Shown here in pieces: positions 7,307-16,373 of a DNA stretch of 64,000 bases (position 1 is the first letter of the stretch; each line of letters begins with the position of its first letter). Source of the DNA: Azospirillum lipoferum (GTDB lineage: Bacteria > Pseudomonadota > Alphaproteobacteria > Azospirillales > Azospirillaceae); the NCBI RefSeq assembly GCF_024170005.1, contig NZ_JALJXJ010000013.1, positions 62,001 through 126,000 on the forward strand, written 5' to 3'. A model generated the notes under the pieces. It was given only the letters and a program-made list of their open reading frames with translations, was not told the origin of the DNA and did no database searches. The position numbers were made by a program, and so were the translations under genes.

Positions 7307-8851
7307 ATGCCGGTGGTGCAGAGACGACATTTCCTTGGTCTGCTCGGGGGCCTTCTCGGGGCAGCCGGTGCGCTCCCGGGGCGGGGACTGGCCGCGTCCG
7401 GCACCCTGCGGATCGGGCTGAAGTCCCTGCCCGGCGGGCTCAACCCGCTGACCGTCAACGATCTGGTCGCGCGTCAGGTCCTCGGCTCCATGTATGAAAG
7501 CCTGACCACGGTCGACTCCAAGGGCCGCATCCTGCCCGGCCTCGCCACCCGCTGGGAGGCGTCGGACGATGCGCGGCGCTGGCGGCTGACCATCCGCGAC
7601 GGTGTCACCTTCCACACCGGCCGGCCCCTGACCGCCCTGGACGTCAAGCGCAGCTTCGAGGCCGCACTCGGCGGCGACGGCGCCAACTTCGCCTTGCTGG
7701 CGCTGTCCAAGGTGCGGGGCTTCCGCGAGCTGCGGGCCAAGACCGCCGGCGACCTGTCCGGCATCACCGTGGTCGACGACCGGACGCTGGAGGTGGCCTG
7801 TGACGAGCCCTGCGCCGTCTTCCCCTTCGCCCGCCTGAACATCGTCGATGTGGAGGCGGTCGGGCAGGCCGGGCCCGAATGGTTCCGCACCCTGTCGGCA
7901 GGGACCGGACCCTACCGGCTGGTGCGGTCGAGCGACGGCATCCGCATGGATGTGGAGGCCAACCCCAACTGGCGCGGCGGTTCGGTGCCGTTCGAACGGG
8001 TGTCCTTCCTCGCCACCGGCATCGGCAATGACGGCATCACGCTGTTCAACGACAGCCAGATCGACTTCACCTTCGTCGATACCGACGCGCTGCGCGGGGT
8101 AATGGACGACCCCGGCTTCAAACGCTCGCTGTCGAGCGTGCCGCGCATGCAGATGCGGGTGGTGGCGCTGGATCCGCGGCGGGTGAAGGCCTTCGGCGAT
8201 CTGCGGGTGCGCCGGGCCATGTCGCTGCTGATCGACCGTGCTGCGATGGCGGAGCGCTTCTTCCGTGGGGTGGCTGCCGTGCACAACGGCATCGTTCCGC
8301 CGGCCCTGCTGTCCAACGAGCGGCTGGAGCCGCTGGCCTATGACCCGATGCTGGCGAAGCGTCTGCTGGAGGAGGCCGGCTATCCGGAGGGGCGCGGGAT
8401 CGAGCCGTTCCAGGTGACCGTCGTCCCGGAATACCGGCGGGAGTTCGTCTATTACGTCTCGCAATGGAACAATGCCGGCATCCCGGCGAAGCTGGTGATG
8501 GCGCCGCGGCAGGAGTTCATCTCCCGCTCCCGCCGGCGCGAGTATGATGCCTTCCTGTTCGGCTGGACCGCCACCTATCCCGACCCGATGAACTTCCTCG
8601 ACGAGCTGTTCAGCAGCGGCAGCCGCTTCAACCCCGTCGGCTGGACCAGCGCGCAGTTCGACCGCCTGATCGAGCAGGCGATGGCGATCCCCGATCCGGA
8701 CCGCCGGGCCGAGGTCTACAAGGACGCCGAGGCTCTGGTGATGCGGGACCTGCCGGTGATCCCGCTGGTGGTGCCGGACTATGTGGCGCTGCGCGGCAAC
8801 GTGCTGAGCGACAATTTCATCACGCCGTTCGGCGGCCTGAACTTCGGCTGA
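7307..8851 (+). CDS. ABC transporter substrate-binding protein, family 5 (peptide/nickel type), Tat-exported
   Basis: 514 residues. The N-terminus MPVVQRRHFLGLLGGLLGAAG carries a twin-arginine motif and hydrophobic core, predicting folded export to the periplasm by the Tat system, with cleavage near residue 30 (GLAA). The mature protein follows the extracellular solute-binding protein family 5 pattern: LRIGLKSLPGGLNPL at the start, ESLTTVDSKGRILPGLATRW, the region DARRWRLTIRDGVTFHTGRP, and a late YDAFLFGWTATYPDPMNF block. Usual family length is 500-540, so it is complete. No permease or ATPase genes adjoin it, so it is an orphan binding protein that must borrow a transporter or act in sensing. 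The ligand cannot be predicted. Confidence 0.88.
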   Translation: MPVVQRRHFLGLLGGLLGAAGALPGRGLAASGTLRIGLKSLPGGLNPLTVNDLVARQVLGSMYESLTTVDSKGRILPGLATRWEASDDARRWRLTIRDGVTFHTGRPLTALDVKRSFEAALGGDGANFALLALSKVRGFRELRAKTAGDLSGITVVDDRTLEVACDEPCAVFPFARLNIVDVEAVGQAGPEWFRTLSAGTGPYRLVRSSDGIRMDVEANPNWRGGSVPFERVSFLATGIGNDGITLFNDSQIDFTFVDTDALRGVMDDPGFKRSLSSVPRMQMRVVALDPRRVKAFGDLRVRRAMSLLIDRAAMAERFFRGVAAVHNGIVPPALLSNERLEPLAYDPMLAKRLLEEAGYPEGRGIEPFQVTVVPEYRREFVYYVSQWNNAGIPAKLVMAPRQEFISRSRRREYDAFLFGWTATYPDPMNFLDELFSSGSRFNPVGWTSAQFDRLIEQAMAIPDPDRRAEVYKDAEALVMRDLPVIPLVVPDYVALRGNVLSDNFITPFGGLNFG

Positions 8852-8891
8852 CCATTTTGGCCGATACAGGGCAGGGCAGGGTGCCCGCATG

Positions 8892-8929
8892 AAAAAAGCC
8901 CCCGTCCGCTCGCGGACAGGGGCTTTTTC
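8892..8929. terminator. Bidirectional rho-independent terminator
   Basis: A long stem AAAAAGCCCC...GTCCGC (8893-8909) pairs with GCGGAC...GGGGCTTTTT (8912-8928), with a single C/A mismatch and a 2-nt loop. It has an A-run on the left and a T-run on the right. It lies between the convergent binding-protein gene (plus) and Cys-repeat gene (minus) and can serve both. Confidence 0.92.
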
Positions 8930-8950
8930 GTCGCTACAGGGACTGAGACG

Positions 8951-9619
8951 TCAGGCGGCGCCCTGCGGCCGTGCTTCGCGCAGGCAATCGGCCTTGGCAG
9001 TCTCGCGCAGGCAGTCGGCCGGCTTGGCCTCCCGCAGACAATCCGCACCCTTCGCCTCGCGGAGACAGTCGGCCGGCTTCGCTTCGCGCAGACAATCCGC
9101 ACCCTTCGCTTCGCGGAGACAATCAGCCTGCGCGGCCTCCCGCAGGCAATCGGCGCCTTTCGCCTCGCGCAGGCAGTCAGCCCCCACGGCCTCGCGCAGG
9201 CAATCCGCCGCCTTCGCTTCGCGCAGGCAGTCAGCCTTGGCAGTCTCGCGCAGGCAGTCGGCACCGGCGAACAGGCGGGCGCTGTCGTTGCGGGCGGCGG
9301 CCATGCGCTCGGCCGGGACGGTCACGCCGTTGTGGTGGAGATACTCGCCATAGACCGCCTCGCAGAAGCGGAAATAGGCGCGGGTGTCGGCGACGATGAA
9401 CTCGTGCCACAGGTCGTCGCAGGCGGCCGATTGCGGAACGATGTCGCGGTCCGGATGCTCGGCGCAGGCCAGCAGGAACGCCTTCAGCTGGGTCAGCGCG
9501 ATCTCGGACGTGCTGCGGGTCATGCCTGCGGCGACGGCGCGGTCGACGACATAGCCAAAGTCGAAACCGGCGATGATGTCACGGGCACGGGTGATGTCGG
9601 TCGTGGTGGCGCCGCGCAT
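8951..9619 (-). CDS. Protein with WHEF-type N-terminal domain and eleven 9-residue Cys repeats
   Basis: 222 residues; the ATG at 9619 is set by GGAGGA five bases upstream. The N-terminal ~110 residues contain DDLWHEFIVADTRAYFRFCE and YGEYLHH, which resemble the conserved core of bacterial glycine-rich-domain (GRDP/DUF1399-like) proteins (W-H-x-F/H-I-x-x-T-R-x-Y-x-x-F-C). The C-terminal half (DNA 8966-9262) is eleven uninterrupted copies of a 9-residue unit, consensus ADCLREAKG, each with one invariant Cys, and ends RPQGAA. The invariant part is ADCLRE; positions 7-9 vary (TAK, AKA, AVG, AKG, AAQ, AKP, ARP). There is no signal peptide. Period 9 excludes a pentapeptide-repeat fold. Function unknown: metal or redox binding, a structural repeat, or a multi-core peptide precursor are all possible. 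No RiPP-modifying enzyme lies nearby. Confidence 0.85.
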   Translation of the reverse strand: MRGATTTDITRARDIIAGFDFGYVVDRAVAAGMTRSTSEIALTQLKAFLLACAEHPDRDIVPQSAACDDLWHEFIVADTRAYFRFCEAVYGEYLHHNGVTVPAERMAAARNDSARLFAGADCLRETAKADCLREAKAADCLREAVGADCLREAKGADCLREAAQADCLREAKGADCLREAKPADCLREAKGADCLREAKPADCLRETAKADCLREARPQGAA

Positions 9620-9776
9620 GGGGTCCTCCAAAGTTACTTCTTGTCTGCTTTCGGACGGGGGTCACGATCGTCCGGGAATGCTGTCCGATCGTTCTGAGCC
9701 CCCACTGTTGTGACATAACATAGCCGAATATGTGAGATCATTTTTGGTCCTAAGCATCGGGGCCGGGCCACTGACC

Positions 9777-11735
9777 TCAAATTGTCTGAGTCTTATGCGG
9801 AGCGGCGACGTCCAGCGCCACCGCGGCCGGCCGGGCCGCCGTCATCTCTTCCACCAGCGCCGACAGGCGGTCGGGCATGATCGGCTTGGCGGCGACGATG
9901 ACGCCCATCTCCGCCGCGCGCGCGGTCACGGCACTGTCGAGCCGGCCGGAGATCAGCACCGCCGGGATGCGCAGCCCGAGCCGGTGCCAGACGCCGTCGA
10001 TGAAATCCAGGCCGTTTTCGGTGGCGGAGAGGTGGTAGTCGGCGATCACCGCGTCGGGCCGGATGTCGCCGCCCTCCACCGCCCGCAGGCCCTGCGTCAC
10101 CGTGGAGGCACCGACGACACGATGCCCGGCCGTGTTGAGGAACATCGAGATGGCGGACAGCACGAACTGGTCGTCGTCGATCACCAGGATCGCGATCTCG
10201 CCGCTCTTCGCCGGTGCGTCCGCCAGCGTCGCCAGACTGGCGACAGGAGCGGGGGCAGGGGGCAATTCCGCCGGGCGCGGCGGCACCGATGCCGGCGCCG
10301 GCACGGGCTCGACCGCCGCCATCTCCGGCCCCATGGGGTCGATGGCCTGCTCCACCGGCGCCAGCGGCAGGGTGACCGAGAAGACGGAGCCCTTGCCCGG
10401 CGTCGAGCGCACCTTGACCGGGTGGTCCAGCACGCCGGCCAGCCGCCGCACGATCGACAGGCCGAGCCCGATGCCGTTGTCGCGGTTGCGCTCCGGGTTG
10501 CCGATCTGGTGGAACTCCTCCCAGATGGCGTCCAGCCGGTCCTCGGGGATGCCGATGCCGGTGTCGCGCACCTCGACGATCAGGCTGCCGCCGGATTCCA
10601 GGCAGGCGACCTGCACCTGTCCCGCTTGCGTGTAGCGGATGGCGTTGTCGATCAGGTTGCCCAGCAGCCGCAGCAGCAGCACCCGGTCGGTCAGCACCGG
10701 CGCCCGGTACTGCGGCACGGAGAAGGCCAGCCCCTTGTTGCGGGCGACCGGGCCATATTGCGAATCCAGCGCGTCGAACAGGTCGGCGACCTCGTGCACC
10801 GCCTTGTTGGCGGTGACGCCGCCGGCATCCAGCCGCGACACCTCCAGCAGCTCGTCCAGCAGCTGCTTCAGCGTCATCACCACCTGTTCGATCTTGCGCG
10901 CCGATTCCGCCACCTTCGGGTTGGGGGCGGTGGCGCGCAGCATGGCGGTCAGCATCAGCAGCGACTGGGCCGGCTGGCGCAGGTCGTGGCTGGCGGCGGC
11001 CATGAACTTCGCCTTCGACGCCACCGCCTGCTCGGCCCGCTCCTTGGCGACGCGCAGGTCGATGGCGTTCTGGCGGAAGGTGTCGAGCGCCTTGGCCATG
11101 CGGCCGATCTCGTCGTCGCGATGGCGCACCGGCACCGTCACCGTCACGTCGCCAGCCGCCAGATCGGCCATGGCGCGGGTCATGCCGGCGATCGGCAGGG
11201 TCATGCCGCGCGTCGCCCAGATCACCCCCAGCACCACCAGCAGGAGCGTGACAGCACCGATCCCGCCCAGCACCAGCACATGGTGGCGGATCGCCGCGTC
11301 GGTTGGCCCGGTGTCGAGCCGGACCAGCAGCGTGCCGATGGTGCGCGCCCCGCCGCTGCGGTCCTGGCGCGTCAGCGGCACGGTGGCTGCCGTGGCGGCC
11401 TCCTCCCCGACGATGGTGCCGCCCGGCTTGCGGAAGGTGGCGAAGCGTTCGCCATGGGTGCCCAGGATCACCGCCTCGGCGAAGCTGTCGATCGACCGCA
11501 GCGGGCCCAGCGCCGTCAGCGCCTCTTCCGGGTCGAGGTCCCACAGGGCGCTGGTCACGTCGTCCAGCACGATGCGGGTCGCCATCTCCGCCCGGATCGC
11601 CAGCTCGGCCCGCGTGTTGCGCACGTCGGCCTGGATCAGCACGACCATCGGCACGGCGACCAGCACCGACACCAGCACCACCGCCGATGCCGTCGTCCGG
11701 GCAACCAGGCTCCGTGAGAAGATCTTCAAGAACAT
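9777..11735 (-). CDS. Membrane hybrid sensor histidine kinase with HAMP and C-terminal receiver
   Basis: 652 residues. A transmembrane helix at ~13-33 (TTASAVVLVSVLVAVPMVVL), a periplasmic sensor segment to ~150, and a second helix at ~152-170 (GGIGAVTLLLVVLGVIW) are followed by a HAMP linker. The kinase H-box is AASHDLRQPAQSL (phosphoacceptor His), with N-box NLIDNAIRYT, G1 DTGIGI and G2 NGIGLGLSI. After a Pro/Ala-rich linker a receiver domain has the acidic pocket IDDD, the phosphoacceptor Asp in ADYHLS and the conserved Lys in AAKP. The HDLRQP form of the H-box is shared with the kinase at the right window edge. The gene is divergent from the next hybrid kinase. No output regulator adjoins it and the signal is unknown. 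Confidence 0.92.
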   Translation of the reverse strand: MFLKIFSRSLVARTTASAVVLVSVLVAVPMVVLIQADVRNTRAELAIRAEMATRIVLDDVTSALWDLDPEEALTALGPLRSIDSFAEAVILGTHGERFATFRKPGGTIVGEEAATAATVPLTRQDRSGGARTIGTLLVRLDTGPTDAAIRHHVLVLGGIGAVTLLLVVLGVIWATRGMTLPIAGMTRAMADLAAGDVTVTVPVRHRDDEIGRMAKALDTFRQNAIDLRVAKERAEQAVASKAKFMAAASHDLRQPAQSLLMLTAMLRATAPNPKVAESARKIEQVVMTLKQLLDELLEVSRLDAGGVTANKAVHEVADLFDALDSQYGPVARNKGLAFSVPQYRAPVLTDRVLLLRLLGNLIDNAIRYTQAGQVQVACLESGGSLIVEVRDTGIGIPEDRLDAIWEEFHQIGNPERNRDNGIGLGLSIVRRLAGVLDHPVKVRSTPGKGSVFSVTLPLAPVEQAIDPMGPEMAAVEPVPAPASVPPRPAELPPAPAPVASLATLADAPAKSGEIAILVIDDDQFVLSAISMFLNTAGHRVVGASTVTQGLRAVEGGDIRPDAVIADYHLSATENGLDFIDGVWHRLGLRIPAVLISGRLDSAVTARAAEMGVIVAAKPIMPDRLSALVEEMTAARPAAVALDVAAPHKTQTI

Positions 11736-12007
11736 GCCGAAGCCACCGAGAACAGCCAGCTAGAACACGACGAACACGAACGATACGCGGCGTCATCCTA
11801 GCCGAATCGGTGGCCAAACACGACAGCGACGTAAAAGCCATCGCCCATGCGGCTGCCATCCGTAGTCGTAGGAAAAAAGGCGGTATGACTGTTTCGAATC
11901 GTTTCTTCTTCTTGTTCAATTGCCTGTGTAAAAATCCCCGTCGGGTTTCGACGCATATGGCTTGGGAGCGGGGTAGCCGTTGGCGTAGTCGCTTGGGGGG
12001 CGGAGCA

Positions 12008-14851
12008 ATGGGAACGGGCATCATCATCGCCCTTGCATATGGCGCCGGCCTGCTGGCGCTGGTTCTGCTTGCCTACCGGCAGATCCTGCGGCGGTTCGGC
12101 ACCCGGCGCATCGCCTTCGCGGCGCTCTCCGCCCTGCTGGCCTGTGCCGCCGCCCTTTCCCTGCTGGCCGTCCTGCTGCTGCCCGATCGCGACCTCGTCC
12201 TGCGGGCGGTGCAGGAGCAGGCGCTGCCGCTGGCCGCCGTCACCACGCTTGGCCTTGGCCTGTTCGCCGTCCTGCTGGCGCGCGAGCACCGGCGCTTCGC
12301 CGCTGAGGCCACGCTGGCCGAGAACGCCGCCCTGTTCCGCGCCGTCTTCGACAGCTCCGCCGACCTCCACGTCGTCGTCCGCGTCGGTGCCGGCGGCGTC
12401 CTCACCCTGCATTGCGCCAACGACGCCGCCGTCCGCGCGATGGGCGAGCGGGTGACCCAGGCCCGCGGCAGGCCGATCGACGCCCTGCTGCCGCCCGACC
12501 TCGCCGCCAAGGTGATGGCGGACCTGCAATCCTGCATCGACGCCGGCGCCCCCACCCGCTTCGAGGAGCAGCACACCCACGACGGCGTCACCCGCTGGTG
12601 GGAGGTGTCGCAGGTGCCGATCCGCGACGCGAGCGGCGCCATCGTCATGCTGTCGGTCGGCGCCCGCGACATCACCCGCCGCCACGAGGCGGAGCGGGCG
12701 ATCCGCGCCAGCGAGGCGCGCTACCGCCTGCTGGCGCGCAGCGTCACCGACATCATCGGCCGCATCGGCCTGGACGGCGTGCGCCGTTTCTGTTCGGAGG
12801 CGACGCGCGACAGCCTGGGCTGCGCCCCCGCCGATCTGGTCGGCCGCCCGCTGGTGGAGCGGGTGCACCCCGACGACCGCGACGCGCTCGCCGCCGGTCT
12901 GGCCCGCCTGACCCCGGACCGCCCGACCCTGAAGACCACCTACCGGCTGCGCCATGCCGACGGCCGCTGGGTGTGGATCGAGGCGGCGGTGCGGCTGGTC
13001 ACCGACGACTGGGGCTCGCCGCAGGATTACGTCAGCGTCGAGCGCGACGTCACCGCCCGCAAGATCATGGAGGCGGAGCTTCAGGACGCCCGCCACGCGG
13101 CGGAGGCGGCCAGCCGCAGCAAGTCCGAATTCCTGGCGAGCCTGAGCCACGAGCTGCGCACGCCGATGAACGCCGTCATCGGCTTCGCCGACCTGATCGC
13201 GCGCGAGGCCGAGGGGCCGGTCGGCACCGCCCATTACCGCGACTTCGCCGTCAACATCCGTGACAGCGGCCAGCATCTGCTGGAGCTGATCAACGAGATC
13301 CTCGACCATGTCCGCGCCGAATCCGGCCAGCTGGTTCTCGACGACGAGCCGGTCGATCTCGACGCCGCCGCCACCTTCGCCGTCCGCCTGCTGACCCCGC
13401 GCGCCGCCCGCGCCGGCATCGCCCTCGACGCGACGGTCGACCCCGCCGCCCGCCATTTGCGCGGCGACGAGCGCCGCATCCGCCAGATCCTGCTGAACCT
13501 GCTGTCCAACGCGGTGAAATACACCCCGTCCGGCGGTTCGGTGTCGCTGACCGCCACCCCGGCGCCCGACGGCGGCCTGCTGCTGGAGGTGCGCGACAAC
13601 GGCGTCGGCATCCCCGAACAGGATCTGGACCGCGTGCTGCTGGCCTATGCCCGCGTCGCGACCCCGGAGAACCGCCAGACCGAGGGCGCCGGCCTGGGCC
13701 TGCCGCTGACCCGCCGGCTGGTGGAGCTGCATGGCGGCACGCTGACCCTGGCGAGCCGGGTGGGGCAGGGCACCACCGTCACCATCCATTTCCCGCCCGA
13801 GCGGGTCGCCGATATGGCCGACGAGACGGGAGACGGGGTCGGCCGTCCCGCCCGGCCGCCGGCAAGCCAATCGTTGAGCGGCCGGCGCAGCCTGTCGATC
13901 CTGATGGTGGATGACGACCACAACATCCGCGAGAACGGCTGCGCCCTGCTGCGCAGCTGGGGCCACCGGGTGATCGCAGCATCGGGCGCCGGCGAGGCCC
14001 TGGTGGTTCTGCGCGGGTCCGAGCCGCTGGACCTGCTGTTCAGCGACATCGTGATGCCGCCGGGCATGAACGGGGCCGAGCTGGCGCGCGAGGCGCGGCG
14101 CCTGCGCCCCGACCTGCCGGTCCTGCTGGCGTCCGGCTTCGCCGCCCATGCGGTGGTGGCCGACGACGTGGCGATGGGCGGCTACGACCTGATCGCCAAG
14201 CCCTATGACCCGGCCGAACTGCGCGAGCATCTCGACCGCCTGCGCCCCTCCCCCCCGCCGCAGCCGGCAGCGGCGGAGCCTGTCCCGCCCCCCGCCGTCG
14301 GGCCCCTGGCCTCTCTCCCGCCGCCTTCCTCGCCGCCTTCCTCGCCATCGGCCGCGGCCGAACCGTCACCGCCTCCGGCGCCCGCCACGGCCCCCGCTGC
14401 GGCGCCCCCTGCGACACCACCCGCGAAGCCGGCGGCGGACTCCTTGCGTGTGCTGGTGGTGGAGGATGTGGAGATGAACCGCCTGCTGGCGGTCACGCTG
14501 CTGAAGCAGGCCGGCCACCGCGTGGTGGCGGTGGAGGACGGCGCCAAGGCGGTGGAGGCGGTGGCGCAGACAGCGGCGGGCGAGCCATTCGACGCCATCC
14601 TGATGGACATCAACATGCCGGTGATGGACGGGCTGGAGGCGACGCGCGCCATCCGCGCCATGCCGGGTCCGGAGTCCCGCGTCGCCATCGTCGCCCTGAC
14701 CGCCAACACCTTTCCGGACGACATCGCCCGCTGTTACGAGGCCGGCATGGACTGCCACGTGCCGAAGCCGATCGACCGCACCCAGATGCTGGGCGAGATT
14801 GCGCGGTGCGTTGCTTCGCGGCGGGCGGTGGAGACGATGGGGGAGGGGTAG
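12008..14851 (+). CDS. Hybrid sensor histidine kinase with two PAS and two receiver domains
   Basis: 947 residues from an ATG at 12008 preceded by a G-rich GGGGGGCGGAG; a longer in-frame start at 11885 is possible. Three hydrophobic helices in the first ~95 residues form a membrane anchor. Two PAS/PAC units follow (FRAVFDSSADLHVVVR and YRLLARSVTDIIGRIG), each ending in a typical DITRR/DVTARK PAC tail. The kinase core has H-box SLSHELRTPMNAVIGFADLI, N-box NLLSNAVKYTPSGG and G boxes DNGVGI and GAGLGLPL. The first receiver (ILMVDDDHNIRENG, Asp in FSDIVMPPG, Lys in AKPYD) and second receiver (VLVVEDVEMNRLLAVTLL, Asp in LMDINMPVMDG, Lys in PKP) are separated by an extreme Pro/Ala/Ser linker of ~70 residues. 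This is a multi-step phosphorelay kinase; no HPt partner is visible. Confidence 0.93.
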   Translation: MGTGIIIALAYGAGLLALVLLAYRQILRRFGTRRIAFAALSALLACAAALSLLAVLLLPDRDLVLRAVQEQALPLAAVTTLGLGLFAVLLAREHRRFAAEATLAENAALFRAVFDSSADLHVVVRVGAGGVLTLHCANDAAVRAMGERVTQARGRPIDALLPPDLAAKVMADLQSCIDAGAPTRFEEQHTHDGVTRWWEVSQVPIRDASGAIVMLSVGARDITRRHEAERAIRASEARYRLLARSVTDIIGRIGLDGVRRFCSEATRDSLGCAPADLVGRPLVERVHPDDRDALAAGLARLTPDRPTLKTTYRLRHADGRWVWIEAAVRLVTDDWGSPQDYVSVERDVTARKIMEAELQDARHAAEAASRSKSEFLASLSHELRTPMNAVIGFADLIAREAEGPVGTAHYRDFAVNIRDSGQHLLELINEILDHVRAESGQLVLDDEPVDLDAAATFAVRLLTPRAARAGIALDATVDPAARHLRGDERRIRQILLNLLSNAVKYTPSGGSVSLTATPAPDGGLLLEVRDNGVGIPEQDLDRVLLAYARVATPENRQTEGAGLGLPLTRRLVELHGGTLTLASRVGQGTTVTIHFPPERVADMADETGDGVGRPARPPASQSLSGRRSLSILMVDDDHNIRENGCALLRSWGHRVIAASGAGEALVVLRGSEPLDLLFSDIVMPPGMNGAELAREARRLRPDLPVLLASGFAAHAVVADDVAMGGYDLIAKPYDPAELREHLDRLRPSPPPQPAAAEPVPPPAVGPLASLPPPSSPPSSPSAAAEPSPPPAPATAPAAAPPATPPAKPAADSLRVLVVEDVEMNRLLAVTLLKQAGHRVVAVEDGAKAVEAVAQTAAGEPFDAILMDINMPVMDGLEATRAIRAMPGPESRVAIVALTANTFPDDIARCYEAGMDCHVPKPIDRTQMLGEIARCVASRRAVETMGEG

Positions 14852-14938
14852 GGGGAGATGACGCCGTAAGAGAGTACACGGTTGTTGCAGAGTCTCCCAA
14901 GAGGTGCATAAACTGGTTACCAATTCGCGGGATTGAAT

Positions 14939-16288
14939 ATGGCTGAGATTGCTACGGAACTCCAAGCGCTGGTTGATAGACCCCGAGAAAGCTTGAATAT
15001 CGAGGTCAAGCGCTGGATCGACCTTGGTGATAAGGCTGGTGCTGCAACGATCGCGAAGGCGGCCATTGCGCTTGCCAATCACGGGGGTGGGTTTATCCTG
15101 CTCGGTTTCGAGGAGTTGAGTGACGGATCATTCCAAGTGGGTCAGCCGGTACCTTCATTTTTGGACGCTTATAGTCAGGATGTCATTGCGCGAGTTGTTG
15201 CCAGCTATGCAGAACCGGCCTTCCAAGTTCAGGTGACGCATATCCGGCGGAGTGGTGCTGACGGTACAGTTCACCCAGTTGTCATTGTTCCGGGCAGCCA
15301 CCGTGTGCCGATACAGGCGAAGAAGGGTAGTCCCGATCAGAAGACCCTGATTGCAGGACGCGTCTATATCCGTCGTCCGACGCCAGAGAGTGCCGAGCCG
15401 GCAACGGCTGGGGATTGGCGCGATCTTTTTGATCGCTGTATCCGTGCTGGCCGCGACGATCTTTTGGACGCGATCCGGGGGATATTGGATGGCAGGAGTG
15501 TGGCTACGGAGGAATTGCCTCCTTCCAAGCTGGAACAGTTGAGGGCGTGGCGTGATAAAGGGTTGATGCGATGGCGTGAGCTTGTGGCGGAGGGGGCCGA
15601 TCCTAAACCTGCAGAGGCTCTCGGTTATTACACGGTTGCCTATCAGATTGATGCCTCCTTGCCGGCCCGCCCGCTGGCAGAGGTTCTTGATCTTCTGGAT
15701 CGCGCTACGGTGCGGCATACAGGATGGTCCCCTTGGTGGGTGCCGACACGAGGCGCTATCCGTCCTTATGTTCATGACAATTCTGTCGAATGCTATCTTG
15801 GTGATGAGCCTGGGCACTGGTTGGCTGACCCGGCCCATACTGACTTCTGGCGAGTGACAGCAGAAGGGCAGGCGCTGCTTGTGCGTGGATTCGATGAAGA
15901 TTCTATTCCTGATCGTCTGCCACAGGGCAAAGGGTTCGATATTACTATGCCAGTTTGGCGAGTTGCCGAATGTTTTCTTCAGGCTGCGTCCTTTGCCAAA
16001 CAGTTGTCGTCGACACCCGTGCCGCTGACCATCATGGTTGCATGGACAGGATTACAAGGACGCGAACTCGTGCATATTGAAAGACGCCGATTAGTATATC
16101 CCGAGCAGATTGCACGCCAAAATAATTTTGAGCGTAGTTTGAGCGTTATAAGCGACAAGATTGAGGATCAACTTCCTGAGTTTCTTTTCGAGTTTCTTCA
16201 ACCACTTTATGCGCTGTTTGATTTCTTTAAATTACCAAAGCAACTTGTCGACGAAGAGGTGCGGAGATTGCGGTCAAATCAATTCTGA
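14939..16288 (+). CDS. AlbA_2-domain (Schlafen-like) protein in AT-rich island
   Basis: 449 residues. The N-terminal ~150 residues match the AlbA_2/Schlafen fold: ESLNIEVKRWIDL, then AKAAIALANHGGGFILLGFEE, then a strand pattern with VVIVPGSHRVPIQAKK and GRVYIRRPTPESAEP. Such domains occur in putative DNA/RNA-binding regulators, some in anti-phage systems. The remaining ~300 residues are an unrecognised helical domain. Codon usage differs sharply from the neighbours, with many A/T-ending codons, so horizontal acquisition is likely. It faces the HNH nuclease gene convergently with only 85 bp between the stops. The start is uncertain because no good ribosome site is seen; a TTG two codons upstream is also possible. 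Confidence 0.8.
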   Translation: MAEIATELQALVDRPRESLNIEVKRWIDLGDKAGAATIAKAAIALANHGGGFILLGFEELSDGSFQVGQPVPSFLDAYSQDVIARVVASYAEPAFQVQVTHIRRSGADGTVHPVVIVPGSHRVPIQAKKGSPDQKTLIAGRVYIRRPTPESAEPATAGDWRDLFDRCIRAGRDDLLDAIRGILDGRSVATEELPPSKLEQLRAWRDKGLMRWRELVAEGADPKPAEALGYYTVAYQIDASLPARPLAEVLDLLDRATVRHTGWSPWWVPTRGAIRPYVHDNSVECYLGDEPGHWLADPAHTDFWRVTAEGQALLVRGFDEDSIPDRLPQGKGFDITMPVWRVAECFLQAASFAKQLSSTPVPLTIMVAWTGLQGRELVHIERRRLVYPEQIARQNNFERSLSVISDKIEDQLPEFLFEFLQPLYALFDFFKLPKQLVDEEVRRLRSNQF

Positions 16289-16373
16289 AAATTGTGTTTT
16301 CCAAATAATGAATTATGATTTTGGAACTACAGTTTCTATCCAGCTACTGTTGTCTTCAGTGAGCATTCAGAGT

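Noticed and set aside
8951..9268. Regular 27-bp repeats that could suggest a CRISPR array
   Set aside because: The units are contiguous with no unique spacers, keep a single open frame in phase 9 residues long, and follow a good start and ribosome site. They are protein-coding repeats.
8889..9353. Plus-strand frame over the Cys-repeat gene (RRQSA repeats)
   Set aside because: It is the antisense shadow of the 27-bp repeats. Only the minus frame has a recognisable N-terminal domain and a ribosome site.
9732..11717. 661-residue plus-strand frame
   Set aside because: Shadow of the hybrid kinase at 9777-11735; no domains, extreme His/Arg/Gln content.
11303..12007. Extended N-terminus of the hybrid kinase from 11303
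   Set aside because: The extension is an antisense shadow of the divergent kinase. The membrane region begins right after the ATG at 12008.
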